This document shows, one piece after another, positions 56,267-64,000 of a DNA stretch of 64,000 bases. The first letter of the stretch is position 1; each line of letters begins with the position of its first letter. A program made the position numbers and the translations under genes. The DNA is from Nordella sp. HKS 07. Lineage in GTDB: Bacteria > Pseudomonadota > Alphaproteobacteria > Rhizobiales > Aestuariivirgaceae. A model generated the notes under the pieces. That model did no database searches. It had not been told where the DNA came from and was given only the letters and a program-made list of their open reading frames with translations. Where the stretch lies: assembly GCF_011046735.1 (NCBI RefSeq), contig NZ_CP049258.1, forward strand, positions 4,420,001-4,484,000, read 5' to 3'.

Positions 56267-57091
56267 TTATCCCTTGACGGCGCCGAGCGAAATGCCACGT
56301 ACGACATAGCGTTGAAGCAGCGTGACAGCGATGAAAACGGGAAGCGTCCCGAGCACCGACATGGCGGCGATCTTGGCCCAGAAAGTAGACTGTGACCCGA
56401 AATACTGGCTGATTTGTACCGTGAAGGTAATGACCTCGGTGCGGGTGAGCACAAGTGCGAAGAGAAACTCGTTCCAGGAGAAGACGAAGGCGAATATCGC
56501 GGTGGCGATGATCCCATTGCGAGCCATCGGCACGGTCACCCTCCAAAGCACGCTCAGATGCGAGTAGCCGTCGACCAGGGCTGCCTCTTCCAGTTCCACG
56601 GGCACGTCCTCGAGATAACCGCGCATCATCCACACGACATAGGGAAGCGCGAAGGCGGTATAGAGCAAAATCAGGCCGGGATAGCTGTCAGAAAGGCCAA
56701 AGACGGCGTAAGCGAGGAAGATGGGGAAGACGACCGCGATCGGCGGCAGCATGCGCTGAGAGAGGATCCAGATCGCCAGATTGTCGCCCCCGGTCTTGAA
56801 GCGGACCATTGCATAGGCGCAGAGCGTGCCGACTGCCATGGCGATGAGCGTGGATACCCCCGCTATGACGAGGCTGTTCCAGAGTGACCATACATCGCCC
56901 TCGGTGAAAAGTACGGCGAAGTTACCGAATTGCGGTTTGCTCGGAAACCACACCGGTGGCGACTTGAAAATCTCCTCCGGCAGTTTGAGCGACACCATGA
57001 ACATCCAGTAGATAGGGAACAGCATCACGACGAGGATGAGAATCGAAATGGCGTACCAGACAATGCCCTCGCGGGTTGCACGCTTCTTCAC
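56267..57091 (-). CDS. ABC transporter permease (MalG type)
   Basis: A 274-aa inner-membrane protein with six predicted helices (first: WYAISILILVVMLFPIYWMF). The EAA loop, which docks on the ATPase, reads EEAALVDGYSHLSVLWRVTV. It pairs with the upstream MalF-type permease, whose stop overlaps this start by four bases. The substrate is not known from the sequence; the carbohydrate-type fold can also carry other small polar solutes. Confidence 0.92.
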   Translation of the reverse strand: MKKRATREGIVWYAISILILVVMLFPIYWMFMVSLKLPEEIFKSPPVWFPSKPQFGNFAVLFTEGDVWSLWNSLVIAGVSTLIAMAVGTLCAYAMVRFKTGGDNLAIWILSQRMLPPIAVVFPIFLAYAVFGLSDSYPGLILLYTAFALPYVVWMMRGYLEDVPVELEEAALVDGYSHLSVLWRVTVPMARNGIIATAIFAFVFSWNEFLFALVLTRTEVITFTVQISQYFGSQSTFWAKIAAMSVLGTLPVFIAVTLLQRYVVRGISLGAVKG

Positions 57092-57999
57092 CGCGCGATC
57101 TCCATGCGTTTCAAGGCGAACACGACGGTGGCCGACAGCAGGATGAGCAGGACGACGACGAGGGCTGCGGTGTAGCTTGTCTCGAAACTCTGAAATCCAC
57201 GGATAAACATGAATATCGAAAGCGTCTCTGTCTTAGTGCCGGGCCCGCCGCGGGTGAGTTGCCAGACCGCATCGAAGATTCGGAAGAGGTCGAGCGCGCG
57301 CAGGAGCACGGCGATGCTCAAGACCGGCATGATCGCCGGGAGCACGATGCGGAAAAACACGCGGAAGCGGCCGGCGCCATCGATTTCGGCAGCCTCAAGC
57401 TGCTCGCGTTCGACATTGGCGAGGGCCGCCAGAAGAATGATGAACATGAAGGGCGTCCATTGCCAGACCTCGGCAATGAGGATTGCCCAGTATGCGAGAT
57501 GCGGCTTCACCGTCCATAGGAGCACTATCGGTTCCCCGGCGATCCAGCCGATGATCTGGTTGAAGGGACCGAACTTGTGGTCGAACATGAGCCGCCACAT
57601 CGAGCCCGCTACCATGGGCGAGACGACGGCGGGGAGCACCAGAAGCGCCACGAAGAGGCGTTTGAAAGGGCGCTCGGCCTGAAAATGGAGCGCAAGCAGC
57701 ATGCCGAGTATCAATTCGAGGGGCAGGGCCACGGCAAGGAGCAGGAGCGTGCGGCCGAGGGCGGCCCAGACGCGCGTATCGGCTACCAGCTTCTTGTAAT
57801 TCGCGAGGCCAACCCAGTCGCCGTTTGGGTTTGAGCCGGTGATATCCTGGAAGCTGACGACAACCGACCACAGAAACGGGAATAACCCGACAAGGAGCAT
57901 GACAAAGACGGCGGGTCCGACGAACAGCAGGCCTGCGCCGCGCCGGCCGGCCCAGAAGGGCCGGCCGGCCTTCGTCTGCGTGGCTGCGGCAGCGCTCAT
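57088..57999 (-). CDS. ABC transporter permease (MalF type)
   Basis: A 303-aa inner-membrane protein with about six helices (FVGPAVFVMLLVGLFPFLWS first, TAALVVVLLILLSATVVFAL last) and the EAA loop LEAAEIDGAGRFRVFFRIVL. It overlaps the solute-binding protein gene and the MalG-type permease gene by four bases each, so the transporter is made as one coupled unit. Confidence 0.92.
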   Translation of the reverse strand: MSAAAATQTKAGRPFWAGRRGAGLLFVGPAVFVMLLVGLFPFLWSVVVSFQDITGSNPNGDWVGLANYKKLVADTRVWAALGRTLLLLAVALPLELILGMLLALHFQAERPFKRLFVALLVLPAVVSPMVAGSMWRLMFDHKFGPFNQIIGWIAGEPIVLLWTVKPHLAYWAILIAEVWQWTPFMFIILLAALANVEREQLEAAEIDGAGRFRVFFRIVLPAIMPVLSIAVLLRALDLFRIFDAVWQLTRGGPGTKTETLSIFMFIRGFQSFETSYTAALVVVLLILLSATVVFALKRMEIAR

Positions 58000-59420
58000 T
58001 CGCGATAGGCTGAAGGCTTCGCAGCCCAGACCTTGTAGGCCTCGCGCTGCTTGTCGACCCCGATCGCTTCGGTGATCTGGTCGAACTCCGCTGCCAAAGC
58101 GTCGAGGGCCGCCTGCGGCTCCTCCCCGCCGATCGCCGCGTTAACCGCGCGCGAAATGGCATCCTGATATTTGAAGGTTTCGATCACCGAAATATCCGCA
58201 TAGCCCGATGCCGCGCCGTCCTTCAGTACTTTCAGATAATCCTTCGCGCCTGGCCAGAGATTCTGATATTGCGCCGACTCGTAGTGCGAAATGCGGTAGG
58301 GATCGCGCAGGCCTACCGGGAGCATGACGTTGTTCAGGCTCTGCGATTTCGAGTGCATCCACTGCGCATAAAGATAAGCGGCGTCCTTGTTCTTGCTGTC
58401 GGGCGAGACGCCCGAGAGGAAACCCGAGGCCAACTGCGGATGGCCGCCGGGATTGATGGCATAGCCAACTTTGTCGGCCACAGTGGTCTTCGGCACCCAG
58501 GAGAGTGCTTTATCGTCGATGTTTATGCCCTGCGCCCAGCGTCCGACCGGTGGCCAGGAGATTGTCATGGCGATCTCGCCTGCATTCATCGCCGACAGGT
58601 TTTCTGCAAAGCCCCAGGTCTCGATACCGGGAGACATGCACTTGTTCTGTTCGACCATTTCGGTGAGCGCCTTCAATCCCGCCTCGCTGTTGACGGTCGC
58701 CTTCATCGTCTCGGGGTCGAAAAAGCGGCCGCCATAGTTGCGGAATCGTTCCGAGAAGAAGAAGTGCGTATAGCCGGTGTTGATGACGCCTGCGCCATAC
58801 ATGTCCGGCTTGTACTTTTCGGTAAGGAAACAGGCGATGTCACCGAACTCCTTATAGCTCTTCGGTACCGCCAGGTCGTAGCCATATTTCTCCTTGAAGG
58901 CCTTCTGGTTCTGCTGATCAGCGAAGAGATCCTTTCGGTAGTAGGTAACCAGTACGTCGCCATCGACGACGAGGCCATAGATCTTGCCGTTGTAGGACAT
59001 CCAGTCCTTGAAGGCGGGATTGATGTCGTCGAATTCGCTCTTCACTCCATACTTTTCGATATAGGGGTCGAGTGGTTCGGCGGCGCCGTTTGCCACCATG
59101 TCGGCAAGCCAGGCAGGCGAGATGAGCAAGACATCATAACCGCCGGTGCCCGCCTGCTTTTCAAGGATGGTTTTGGGGTAGATCTCTTCGAAAGGCAGCT
59201 CAACTACCTTCACTTTGATGCCCGTAAGTTTTTCCCATTCGGGGCCGGTATGCTGGGTATCGAGCAATGCCTGGAGACCGGCTTCGGCGACCACCGTGAT
59301 GGTCGAGCCGCCGAACTGTTTCGCCGCTTCGACAGCCTTGGCGGCTGCATCCTCCTCGGCAAGGGCCGGCGCCGTTGCAGTGAGGCCCAGAACCGCGGCA
59401 GTCAGTAACAACTTCCTCAT
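57996..59420 (-). CDS. Extracellular solute-binding protein (family 1)
   Basis: A 474-aa periplasmic receptor. MRKLLLTAAVLGLTATAPAL with ALA-EED is the signal peptide. EWEKLTGIKVKVVELPFEEI and GGYDVLLISPAWLADMVANG are the typical first lobe; YDLAVPKSYKEFGDIACFLT and MNAGEIAMTISWPPVGRW belong to the ligand cleft region. Carbohydrate-type receptors share this plan, but the operon also holds a D-amino acid dehydrogenase-like gene and a GntR regulator, so an amino-acid-derived or amino-sugar ligand is possible. GGAGG eight bases upstream fixes the start. Confidence 0.9.
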   Translation of the reverse strand: MRKLLLTAAVLGLTATAPALAEEDAAAKAVEAAKQFGGSTITVVAEAGLQALLDTQHTGPEWEKLTGIKVKVVELPFEEIYPKTILEKQAGTGGYDVLLISPAWLADMVANGAAEPLDPYIEKYGVKSEFDDINPAFKDWMSYNGKIYGLVVDGDVLVTYYRKDLFADQQNQKAFKEKYGYDLAVPKSYKEFGDIACFLTEKYKPDMYGAGVINTGYTHFFFSERFRNYGGRFFDPETMKATVNSEAGLKALTEMVEQNKCMSPGIETWGFAENLSAMNAGEIAMTISWPPVGRWAQGINIDDKALSWVPKTTVADKVGYAINPGGHPQLASGFLSGVSPDSKNKDAAYLYAQWMHSKSQSLNNVMLPVGLRDPYRISHYESAQYQNLWPGAKDYLKVLKDGAASGYADISVIETFKYQDAISRAVNAAIGGEEPQAALDALAAEFDQITEAIGVDKQREAYKVWAAKPSAYRE

Positions 59421-59456
59421 GGTGACGTCCTCCGTTGCGTTATGGCAAAGGCGGTC

Positions 59457-60728
59457 TCATGCCGCCGTGGCAATTACGGCGCCTTGCGGCGCCGGAACTT
59501 GAATACCCGGATTGCGGCCGGTGATGAGGTCGGCCGCGACTCTGCCCGAACCGCAAGCGAGCGTCCAGCCGAGATGCCCGTGGCCCGCATTGACCCAGAG
59601 GCCCCGCACGCGGGTGCGCCCGATGATCGGTGTGCCGGCCGGACTCACGGGACGCAGGCCGGCCCAGACGCGCGCCTTGGAAAGATCGAGATGCCGTTTC
59701 ATTTCCGGGAAAGTGAAGCTTGCATTCTCTACAATCGCCGCGGCGCGCGATGTTGCGGGAATTGTGTCGTAGCCGCTGATCTCGGCCGAGCCTGAAATCC
59801 GCATGCGATCGCCGATGGGAACGAGGCCAAAAAGTTTACTGTCGTCGATAACCGGCATCTGAGGCGCGCTGTTCCAGGCGCCGCGTGGAAAAGTGATCGA
59901 AATGCCTTTCACCGGATAGATCGGAATTCGGATGCCGAGCTTGGCCAGGAGCGGCGAGGTGAAACTCCCCATCGCGACGACCACCGTATCGGCCGAAAGT
60001 CGACCCTTGTCCGTGACGACGCCGACGACATGTCCGCCCGCCGTCTCGACCGATTGAACTGTCTCGCCATAGCGGAAGCGCACTCCTCGCTTGGCGCAAG
60101 CCGTAGCGAGACCTTGTGTGAATTTGTGGCAGTCACCCACTTCGTCCCGGGCGAAGTAGAGCGCACCGGCAAGCGTCGCCTGGGTCTCCCGCAGGGCCGG
60201 TTCCAGCGCTACGCAGCGTTCAACATCGACGCGCTCATAAAGGAGGCCATGCTGCGCCAGGAAGTCGCTGGAACGCTGTGCGCTATCCAGAGAGGCGATA
60301 GAACGGTAGATCTTCAATACGCCGCGCGTTGCGCGGTCATACGTGATGCCGGCCTCAGAAGCTATTTCCTGCAACGACTTTAGCGAATGCAGCGCCAGAT
60401 TGAGATTCGCCGCAGCATTGGTGCGAAATTTCTCAGGAGTGCAGTTGCGTGAAAAATCGAGGCCCCAGCGCCACATATGCGGTATGGCACCGTAGCGCAA
60501 CAGAAGCGGCGCACTCTCCTTGCCGAGCCAACCGATGATCTTCCGGGGCATGCCCGGCTGCGACCACGGCTCCACTTCGCTTGCGTGGATGACGCCACCA
60601 TTTCCCCAGCTAGTCTCGAGCGCCGCTTCCGGCTGACGTTCGACGACCTCGACGTCCTGGCCGGCCTTGTTCAAGTACCAGGCGGTTGCCACTCCCACGG
60701 CCCCGGAGCCCAAAACCAGGATTGTCAT
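59457..60728 (-). CDS. D-amino acid dehydrogenase-like FAD oxidoreductase (DadA family)
   Basis: A 423-aa flavoprotein of the DAO family. GSGAVGVATAWYLNKAG at 7-23 is the FAD-binding GxGxxG fold; ETSWGNGGVIHASEVEPWSQ is the block typical of DadA. The end has AGTPIIGRTRVRGLWVNAGH, GHLGWTLACGSGR and DLITGR, again DadA-like. Oxidative deamination of a D-amino acid to a 2-oxo acid with electrons passed to the respiratory chain is the family reaction. It lies 36 bases upstream of the receptor gene, and its start overlaps the GntR gene stop (ATGA). Confidence 0.88.
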   Translation of the reverse strand: MTILVLGSGAVGVATAWYLNKAGQDVEVVERQPEAALETSWGNGGVIHASEVEPWSQPGMPRKIIGWLGKESAPLLLRYGAIPHMWRWGLDFSRNCTPEKFRTNAAANLNLALHSLKSLQEIASEAGITYDRATRGVLKIYRSIASLDSAQRSSDFLAQHGLLYERVDVERCVALEPALRETQATLAGALYFARDEVGDCHKFTQGLATACAKRGVRFRYGETVQSVETAGGHVVGVVTDKGRLSADTVVVAMGSFTSPLLAKLGIRIPIYPVKGISITFPRGAWNSAPQMPVIDDSKLFGLVPIGDRMRISGSAEISGYDTIPATSRAAAIVENASFTFPEMKRHLDLSKARVWAGLRPVSPAGTPIIGRTRVRGLWVNAGHGHLGWTLACGSGRVAADLITGRNPGIQVPAPQGAVIATAA

Positions 60729-61573
60729 GGCCTAGCCCTCCGCTTTCTGAGTCTCTTCCCGGCCGGCTCGGCCGGACCTCTTAGACCCGACCACATGGCC
60801 TCCTTCTCCCGGTCGATACGCGCGGCGACGTCGCGTGCCACATTTCGCATGATCTCGTGATGCAGCCGCTTGGATTCGGTATAGAGTTGGCTGATGAGCC
60901 TCAAGTGGCTCGTCATCTCGTGGAAGGCGCGCATTGGATCATGTGCCGCAACCGCCTCATAGATCGCCGTGTGATCGCGCACTGAGAGCCGGTCGGCATC
61001 CGGCATATGGATCGTCGTGGTGCGCTGATCGATCAACCACTGCACCAGAATGTCATGCACTGCAGAGAACACGGGATTGCGAGTAATGACCGTGAGCTCA
61101 TAATGGAAAGCCACGTCAGTGCGAATGAATTCTGCCGTATCGCCCATGGCGGCGGTGTTGGCGTCGAGTGCCCGCTTGAGGCGTTCGATATCTTCACCTG
61201 TGGCACACTGCGCCGCCTGCCAGGCAACACCGGCTTCGAAGAGCAGGCGTGTCTGTTCCATATAATTCTGACCCTGGTCGCGCGCGGCGGTGCGCTTGAC
61301 GAGAGCGGCGAGTTGGTCGGAGAGGAATTTGGCGTTGGGAGCAGTGACCTGGGCACGTGCGCCACTCGTAACATCGACGAAACCCTGCTGCTGCAAGAGG
61401 AACAGTGCCTCCCGCACCGACGGCCGGCCGACACCATAGCGCTCTGCCAGTTCCTTTTCCGACGGCAGCTTGGTTCCCACTTCGAACTCGCCGGAGGCGA
61501 TGGCGGCTTCGATGAGCTCGGCGATTTCGTGCGAACGCTTGCGACGGCCTGCCTGAATGCGGGGTATGTTCAT
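60725..61573 (-). CDS. GntR-family (FadR subfamily) transcriptional regulator
   Basis: A 282-aa repressor-type protein. Residues 11-78 are the winged helix (IAELIEAAIASGEFEVGTKL, PSEKELAERYGVGRPSVREA, LFLLQQQGFVDV). Residues about 100-250 form the all-helical FCD effector domain with metal-ligand candidates in DVAFHYEL and MTSHLRL. The C-terminus is strongly basic (GKRLRKRRARP). It resembles NanR-like regulators of amino sugar or sialic acid use, but the target is better judged from the neighbours. First gene of the minus operon; the control region before it holds the proposed operator at 61651-61677. Confidence 0.9.
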   Translation of the reverse strand: MNIPRIQAGRRKRSHEIAELIEAAIASGEFEVGTKLPSEKELAERYGVGRPSVREALFLLQQQGFVDVTSGARAQVTAPNAKFLSDQLAALVKRTAARDQGQNYMEQTRLLFEAGVAWQAAQCATGEDIERLKRALDANTAAMGDTAEFIRTDVAFHYELTVITRNPVFSAVHDILVQWLIDQRTTTIHMPDADRLSVRDHTAIYEAVAAHDPMRAFHEMTSHLRLISQLYTESKRLHHEIMRNVARDVAARIDREKEAMWSGLRGPAEPAGKRLRKRRARP

Positions 61574-61650
61574 CGATCTGCCAGTCCTGAAAAGAGCGCT
61601 CGCGCGCCAAGCACGCCAAGCTTTGAAACTCAGGCTGGAATGAGTGAATT

Positions 61651-61677
61651 GTCAATAGCATATTGACCTATGATCAT
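61651..61677. promoter_or_regulatory. Candidate GntR operator in the divergent control region
   Basis: GTCAATA-GCA-TATTGAC at 61651-61667 is a perfect 7-base inverted repeat. It runs into ATTGACCTATGATCAT (61662-61677), which recurs with 14 of 16 bases at 63488. The site is centred about 85 bases before the regulator start and 70 before the plus-strand gene, so binding could control both directions. Confidence 0.6.
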
Positions 61678-61729
61678 TTGACCCCTCAGTATAGCGGTGA
61701 GTATGTTTGTTGGAGGTTGGGTGGACGCC

Positions 61730-62824
61730 ATGGCAGCCAAGACAGCACGCAAGCACTTGCCGACTCCGGCGCTCGTCATCGATGTTGATCTTCTCGATCG
61801 AAATATCGCCACCATGACGGCTCGTGCGAAAGCCATGGGTGTCAAGCTTCGGCCTCATGCGAAAGCGCATAAATGCGTGGAGATCGCTCAGCGGCTCGCT
61901 CGCTCCGGCGCCGTGGGGGCCTCCTGCGCTACCATAGGAGAAGCGGAAGGCATGGCGCTTGGCGGCATCGGCGGCATTCTCATCACCTCGCCGATGGTCA
62001 CGTCGCACCAGCTTGAGCGGTTGCGCCGCCTCCTGCTTCGGGGGGCCGACATAAGTATTGTCGCTGATCATCCGGCCAATGCGCAGGCCTATGCGGACAT
62101 CGGTACGGCGACAGGGCGCAGGCTTGACGTGCTTGTCGACTTCGATTTCGGCCTGGGGCGTACGGGCTGCGTCGAAATGCAGGACGCGGTGGCGCTTGCC
62201 CAGCGCATCGACGCGCTTCCGTCACTCCACTACCGCGGCATTCAAGCGTATTGGGGCAATCTGCAGCAGGTGATGCCCTTGAGCGAACGCGTGCGCCTCG
62301 CGAGTATCCAGCAGGATCGGGTTCGTTCGCTGTCTGCGGCGCTTAAAAGTGCAGGACTTGCGCCGGAGATTGTCTCAGGCGCCGGAACCGGGACCCATGT
62401 CATTGATGGCGGCACCGGACTCTTCACCGAATTGCAGCCGGGGTCGTTCCTGTTCATGGACTCCTGCTACGGCTCGATTGTCACCAACGACAGCGAGAAC
62501 CCGTTCCTGCCGTCGCTGTTCGTGGCGGCCTCGGTGGTATCGGCTAACCGTCCAGGCTGCGTGATCGTAAATGCCGGATGGAAGGCCTTTGCCACCGATA
62601 GCGGCAAGCCCCAGCCCTGGCGCGGCACTCCTCCGGGCGCCAGCTACCGCTTCATGGGTGACGAACACGGCGCGGTCGACTTCGAAGGCGATGGACCGGC
62701 CCTTGGCGACACGATTGAATTCCTGACCTCCCATTGCGACCCGACCGTCAATCTCCACCCCGCCTTTCATGTCGTGCGTGGTGAAGAGGTTGTCGATTTG
62801 TGGCCAATCCGTGCTCGCTATTGA
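61730..62824 (+). CDS. DSD1-type PLP enzyme (D-threonine aldolase / D-serine dehydratase-like)
   Basis: A 364-aa protein of the alanine-racemase-fold type III family. LPTPALVIDVDLLDRNIATM and KLRPHAKAHKCVEIAQ are the start of the barrel, with the PLP lysine in the RPHxK motif. VLVDFDFGLGRTGC, GIQAYWGNLQQV and SGAGTGTHVI follow, and the C-terminal sheet ends DEHGAVDFEGDGPALGDTIE, HPAFHVVRGEEVVDLWPI. Members cleave or dehydrate D-hydroxy amino acids with a metal ion. Starts at GTG 61697, GTG 61721 or ATG 61730 are possible; a GGAGG at 61712 suits 61721 or 61730. It is followed by a RidA gene after 11 bases. Confidence 0.87.
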   Translation: MAAKTARKHLPTPALVIDVDLLDRNIATMTARAKAMGVKLRPHAKAHKCVEIAQRLARSGAVGASCATIGEAEGMALGGIGGILITSPMVTSHQLERLRRLLLRGADISIVADHPANAQAYADIGTATGRRLDVLVDFDFGLGRTGCVEMQDAVALAQRIDALPSLHYRGIQAYWGNLQQVMPLSERVRLASIQQDRVRSLSAALKSAGLAPEIVSGAGTGTHVIDGGTGLFTELQPGSFLFMDSCYGSIVTNDSENPFLPSLFVAASVVSANRPGCVIVNAGWKAFATDSGKPQPWRGTPPGASYRFMGDEHGAVDFEGDGPALGDTIEFLTSHCDPTVNLHPAFHVVRGEEVVDLWPIRARY

Positions 62825-62835
62825 GGAAAAATCCG

Positions 62836-63255
62836 ATGAAGCGTGCCTATCCCGCCCATCCGGCCGTACCGATCTCGAAGACAATTCGAGCCGGCGATTT
62901 CATCTTCACTTCTGCGTATGGACCATGGATTTTCGACCCCGAGAAGGTGGTGTTCGATGAAGTCGGGAACATGCTCGATGATGGCACGGGAAACCTGGAG
63001 ATGCCCTTCGAAGAGCAGGTTCACAGGACGTTTGGGTTCATCAAAGACGCGTTAACGCTCGAAAACTGCACGCTCGCCGACGTTGTCAAATGCGAATGCT
63101 GGCTAACCGATCCACGGGATTTTCGCGCCTTCAACGCTATCTACATGACCTACTTCAGCAAGGATCCGCCGGTGCGCTCGGTCTTTCCGATGCGTTTCAT
63201 GTTCACTTGCAAGGTGGAGATGCAGGTCATTGCCTACAAACCGTTGAAGGAGTAG
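62836..63255 (+). CDS. RidA family protein (enamine/imine deaminase type)
   Basis: A 139-aa member of the RidA/YjgF family, which hydrolyses reactive enamine/imine intermediates released by PLP and flavin enzymes. IRAGDFIFTSAYGPW, FEEQVHRTFGFIKDALTLEN, VVKCECWLTD and DPPVRSVFPMRFM are the standard blocks. The usual catalytic arginine lies in the PPVRS motif, which is present. GAGG nine bases upstream fixes the start. Placed directly after a PLP enzyme and opposite a D-amino acid dehydrogenase, it fits the clean-up of 2-aminoacrylate-like intermediates. Confidence 0.9.
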   Translation: MKRAYPAHPAVPISKTIRAGDFIFTSAYGPWIFDPEKVVFDEVGNMLDDGTGNLEMPFEEQVHRTFGFIKDALTLENCTLADVVKCECWLTDPRDFRAFNAIYMTYFSKDPPVRSVFPMRFMFTCKVEMQVIAYKPLKE

Positions 63256-63487
63256 CTGCCAAGTACGGGTTGAATTGCAACACGTCGTGACCTTCGCCAG
63301 GCATGCTTTGCGTGGCATCCGGCATTCGTGCTGACCACGGCGGATCTGCTCCGCTCAGGTCGTCCATCCATAGCCGGCATCTCGCCAAACGCGGCGGCGA
63401 TGTCTGGTGTGACGTCGACGGCCCTCCTTGAGTTGCCGGAGGTGGGAGGCGCTCACGAATGTCAACAGGGTCAGAACCGAGAAACCA
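63256..63487. other. Gap between the RidA gene and the transporter gene
   Basis: No gene supported. The stretch is followed by the proposed operator at 63488 and the start of the ATPase gene, so its right end probably carries a promoter, suggesting the transporter can be expressed separately from the upstream pair. Confidence 0.5.
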
Positions 63488-63503
63488 ATTGACATTTGAT
63501 CAT
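63488..63503. promoter_or_regulatory. Second copy of the candidate GntR operator
   Basis: ATTGACATTTGATCAT matches ATTGACCTATGATCAT at 61662-61677 in 14 of 16 positions. It lies 47 bases before the ATPase start. The shared site suggests that the GntR protein of the divergent operon also controls this transporter. Confidence 0.5.
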
Positions 63504-63549
63504 GAGGTGCAGCATCGTCGGTCGGGGCTCGTTCCGGTTGGGGAGAGTG

Positions 63550-64000
63550 ATGCCGCGCCTTGCCGTCCGCAATGTCGTCAAGACTTTCCCCGGAGTGCGT
63601 GCGGTTGACGACGTCTCATTCGAGGTGGAGCGCGGTGAAATCCATGCGCTCATCGGCGAGAATGGCGCCGGAAAGTCGACGCTCATGCATCTTGTTGCCG
63701 GTGTCTATCAGCCGGACAGCGGTACTATCGAGCTTGACGGTCATTCGCTTGCCGGGATGAACGAGCAGGCAGCCGCCGATGCCGGCATTGCCATGGTCTA
63801 CCAGGAACGTAGCCTCGTCGGCTCGCTGAGCGTGGCCGAAAACATCTATGCGGGCCGCCAACCTTCCAACGCGCTGGGCATCATCCGCCAAGCGCCCATG
63901 TATGACGGCGCGGGGCGCATCCTGAAGGACTTGGAGGTCGACATCGATCCGCATACGACTGTGTCTCGCCTCTCACCGGGACAGCAGCAAATGGTCGAAA
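63550..64000 (+). CDS. Sugar-type ABC transporter ATP-binding protein (RbsA-like), N-terminal part
   Basis: 150 codons are present and the gene runs off the window. VRNVVKTFPGVRAVDDVSFE is the usual start, GENGAGKST the Walker A motif, MVYQERSLVGSLSVAENIYA the Q-loop region typical of double-ATPase RbsA/MglA proteins, and LSPGQQQMVE the beginning of the signature. A GGGGAG four bases before ATG supports the start. The permease and the binding protein should follow beyond the window. It gives this locus a second transporter in addition to the MalFGK-type one. Confidence 0.88.
   Translation, partial: MPRLAVRNVVKTFPGVRAVDDVSFEVERGEIHALIGENGAGKSTLMHLVAGVYQPDSGTIELDGHSLAGMNEQAAADAGIAMVYQERSLVGSLSVAENIYAGRQPSNALGIIRQAPMYDGAGRILKDLEVDIDPHTTVSRLSPGQQQMVE

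Overview
The window looks like chromosome of an alphaproteobacterium, most likely Hyphomicrobiales (Rhizobiales). The reasons are high-GC DNA, a groES-groEL pair behind a diverged CIRCE operator, a pca operon in the order pobA/pcaD-C-H-G, a very small Lys-rich protein of a type common in rhizobia, and an intergenic palindrome resembling those of rhizobia. No genus can be named from sequence alone. There are no rRNA genes and no CRISPR array. The only tRNA is tRNA-Sec, plus a broken second copy of it.

0-1.2 kb: a truncated CHASE2 sensor gene and an NTF2-like protein, both on the minus strand. 1.2-17.5 kb: the least familiar part of the window. Six genes on the plus strand, closely packed or overlapping, encode a protein with a Bacillus Tgl-like transglutaminase core, a 1161-aa beta-rich protein resembling DUF6603, a 1108-aa protein with two internal membrane helices, an 1842-aa protein with an N-terminal coiled coil, a 623-aa protein and a small DHWC-motif cupin. 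I recognise no described system with this composition, and it is my main candidate for an undescribed one. A secreted pectate-lyase-like beta-helix protein follows.

19.2-30.8 kb: a selenium and formate module. It holds selD (minus), a three-subunit formate dehydrogenase whose alpha subunit carries an in-frame UGA (Sec) with a bacterial SECIS hairpin, fdhE, selA, a Sel1-repeat gene, selB and selC. selC lies inside the 3' end of the selB reading frame. The alpha subunit gene also has an apparent one-base frameshift in a G run. 30.7-32.1 kb: an 82-bp direct repeat (77/82 identical) covering the 5' part of selC brackets about 1.3 kb that holds the tail of a probable toxin gene and a candidate immunity gene.

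32-37 kb: small proteins, including a sigma-70 region-1.1-like domain on a membrane anchor, then groEL and groES, CIRCE, and a 130-bp direct repeat. 37-43.7 kb: a plus-strand mannose operon (GT4 glycosyltransferase with an alpha/alpha domain, GH130, phosphohexomutase, ManC). 43.8-50.2 kb: small and secreted proteins, MepA endopeptidase, a DUF4118 membrane sensor and a DEDDh exonuclease-CBS-DUF294 fusion. 50.2-55 kb: a decayed junction (alpha/beta hydrolase remnant, RraA-like 3' fragment) next to the 4-hydroxybenzoate/protocatechuate genes, whose pcaG has lost its natural C-terminus.

55-64 kb: a divergent locus for D-amino acid or related amine use. On the minus strand are a GntR regulator, a DadA-like dehydrogenase, a solute-binding protein, two permeases and an ATPase. 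On the plus strand are a DSD1-type PLP enzyme, a RidA protein and the start of an RbsA-like ATPase. Matching 16-bp sites lie at both plus-strand control regions.
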